From: a bacterium
GTDB taxonomy: Bacteria; Chloroflexota; Dormibacteria; Aeolococcales; Bog-877
Assembly (NCBI GenBank): GCA_021802045.1
Contig: JAKABB010000020.1
Coordinates: 1-33,744 of the forward strand
DNA length: 33,744 nt
Direction of reading: 5' to 3'
Part shown: positions 32,955-33,744 of the stretch, piece after piece
Numbering within the stretch: position 1 is the stretch's first letter
How the letters are laid out: each line of letters begins with the position of its first letter
Position numbers and translations under genes: made by a program
The notes under the pieces: model-generated
Told to the model about the DNA's origin: nothing
The model's input: the letters and a program-made list of their open reading frames with translations, nothing else
Databases searched by the model: none

Positions 32955-33744
32955 TCAAGCGGCAGTGCCCTCCATGTTGGGGGCGGGAGTTCGTCGCAGT
33001 CGACCGTCATCGAAGCGCTCCCCGTCCAGGAGCAGGGCCAGCTGGTTGCGGCCGTTGATGGGCCGCCAGTTGGTGCTGAGCCGCAGCACCAACTTGAAGA
33101 CCAGGTAGAGGGCGTTCTCCCGGGAGCGCAGCCGCTTGGTGGCGTTGGTCCGGAGCCGGACCCCGGCGAAGATCGACTCCACCGGGTTGGAGGTCCGGAG
33201 GTGGGTCCAGTGCTCCTCGGGGAAGTCGTAGAAGGCGATGAAGTCTTCCCAGTCCCGCTCCAGGCAGTCCGCCGCATCGCCATGGCCGGTGGCCCGCAGC
33301 TTGGTGCAGTACTCCGCCCGCCGGCGGCTGCATTCGGCCTGGGTCGGGGCCTCGTAGATCTCCCGGACGGCGGCCTTGGCCTCCGCGTGGAGCCGCTTGG
33401 GGAGCTTGTCGGCCACGTTCAAACTCCGGTGGTTCCAGCACCGCTGGTGCCGGGTCTCGGGGAAGACCTCCCCGAGCGCTGCCCACAGCCCCAGGCCCCC
33501 GTCCGCGACCGCCAGCAAGGGCGCCTCGGTCAGCCCGCGAGCCTTCAGGTCCCGCAGCACCTCGCCCCAGGAGCTGGCGCTCTCCCGGTACCCCTTCTCC
33601 ATCGCCAGCAGCTCCTTGCGGCCGTCCGCGCTCACCCCCCCCACCACCAGGACGGCGGTGTGCTCCTGCTCCAGGCCGGCCTTCAGGTACACCCCGTCCG
33701 CGAACAGGTACACGTAGCGCTCCCGGATCGGGCGCCCCCTCCAG
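32955..33744 (-). CDS. IS256-family (mutator-type) transposase, 5' end outside window
   Basis: The C-terminal 262 residues of a DDE transposase are visible, open at the right edge (WRGRPIRERYVYLFADGVYL). Catalytic residues: Asp in LFADGVY, Asp in LAVADGGLGLWAAL, and Glu in RTSNPVESIFAGVRLRT. HQRCWNHRSLNVADKLPK and FIAFYDFPEEHWTHLRTSNP are typical of the family. The reading frame is unbroken to its natural stop (ending MEGTAA), so the copy may be intact. About 150 N-terminal residues are missing. Confidence 0.94.
   Translation of the reverse strand, partial: WRGRPIRERYVYLFADGVYLKAGLEQEHTAVLVVGGVSADGRKELLAMEKGYRESASSWGEVLRDLKARGLTEAPLLAVADGGLGLWAALGEVFPETRHQRCWNHRSLNVADKLPKRLHAEAKAAVREIYEAPTQAECSRRRAEYCTKLRATGHGDAADCLERDWEDFIAFYDFPEEHWTHLRTSNPVESIFAGVRLRTNATKRLRSRENALYLVFKLVLRLSTNWRPINGRNQLALLLDGERFDDGRLRRTPAPNMEGTAA

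Overview
The window comes from a very GC-rich (about 70% or more) bacterial chromosome. The gene content fits a soil or sediment bacterium of the Actinomycetota, or a Chloroflexota/Dormibacterota-like lineage: nickel superoxide dismutase with its maturation protease, a CysM/JAMM-protease pair, a DsbA-like protein of the mycothiol nitroreductase type, Tad pilin-like proteins and VapBC. The phylum cannot be fixed from this sequence alone. Many genes start with GTG. Several carry a TANNNT box only 6-10 bases before the start codon, which points to leaderless or nearly leaderless transcripts.

Left, 1-19.4 kb (housekeeping, mostly minus strand): a tightly overlapped acyP-trpE-trpG-trpC-trpF operon (trpF cut by the window edge); PduO-type cobalamin adenosyltransferase with trxB; a membrane-anchored trypsin-like protease with a zinc ribbon; a TadE/TadG-like pair; tRNA-Leu(CAG); an oligopeptide-type solute-binding protein behind secG; mec-cysM-eno; a small plus-strand exported or anchored protein; an inositol-monophosphatase-family enzyme; divergent sodX/sodN; a DsbA-family protein; and a large Cys-rich secreted protein of unknown function.

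Middle, 19.4-22.6 kb (accessory): a vapBC locus whose antitoxin gene is split by an IS110-family element. Removing the element rejoins vapB in frame, which fixes the ends to the base. The element has IS1111-style subterminal inverted repeats, a long non-coding end that may encode a bridge RNA, and a consensus -35 box that would form a promoter across the circle junction.

Right, 22.6-30.2 kb (redox and radical chemistry): a 2-oxoacid:ferredoxin oxidoreductase operon porG-porA-porB plus a GltD-like flavoprotein with a fused two-cluster ferredoxin, a CBS-pair/zinc-ribbon protein, and an anaerobic-sulfatase-maturase-like radical SAM enzyme with a SEC-C tail. These may form an electron-transfer and low-oxygen module.

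Far right, 30.2-33.7 kb: a poorly preserved stretch, then DAHP synthase (entry to aromatic amino acid synthesis, upstream of the trp genes in the pathway). It is preceded by a 27-residue leader peptide with a Trp codon and a Phe-Tyr-Phe-Tyr-Phe run and by strong hairpins, one hiding the ribosome binding site: a ribosome-stalling attenuator. The window ends in an IS256-family transposase.
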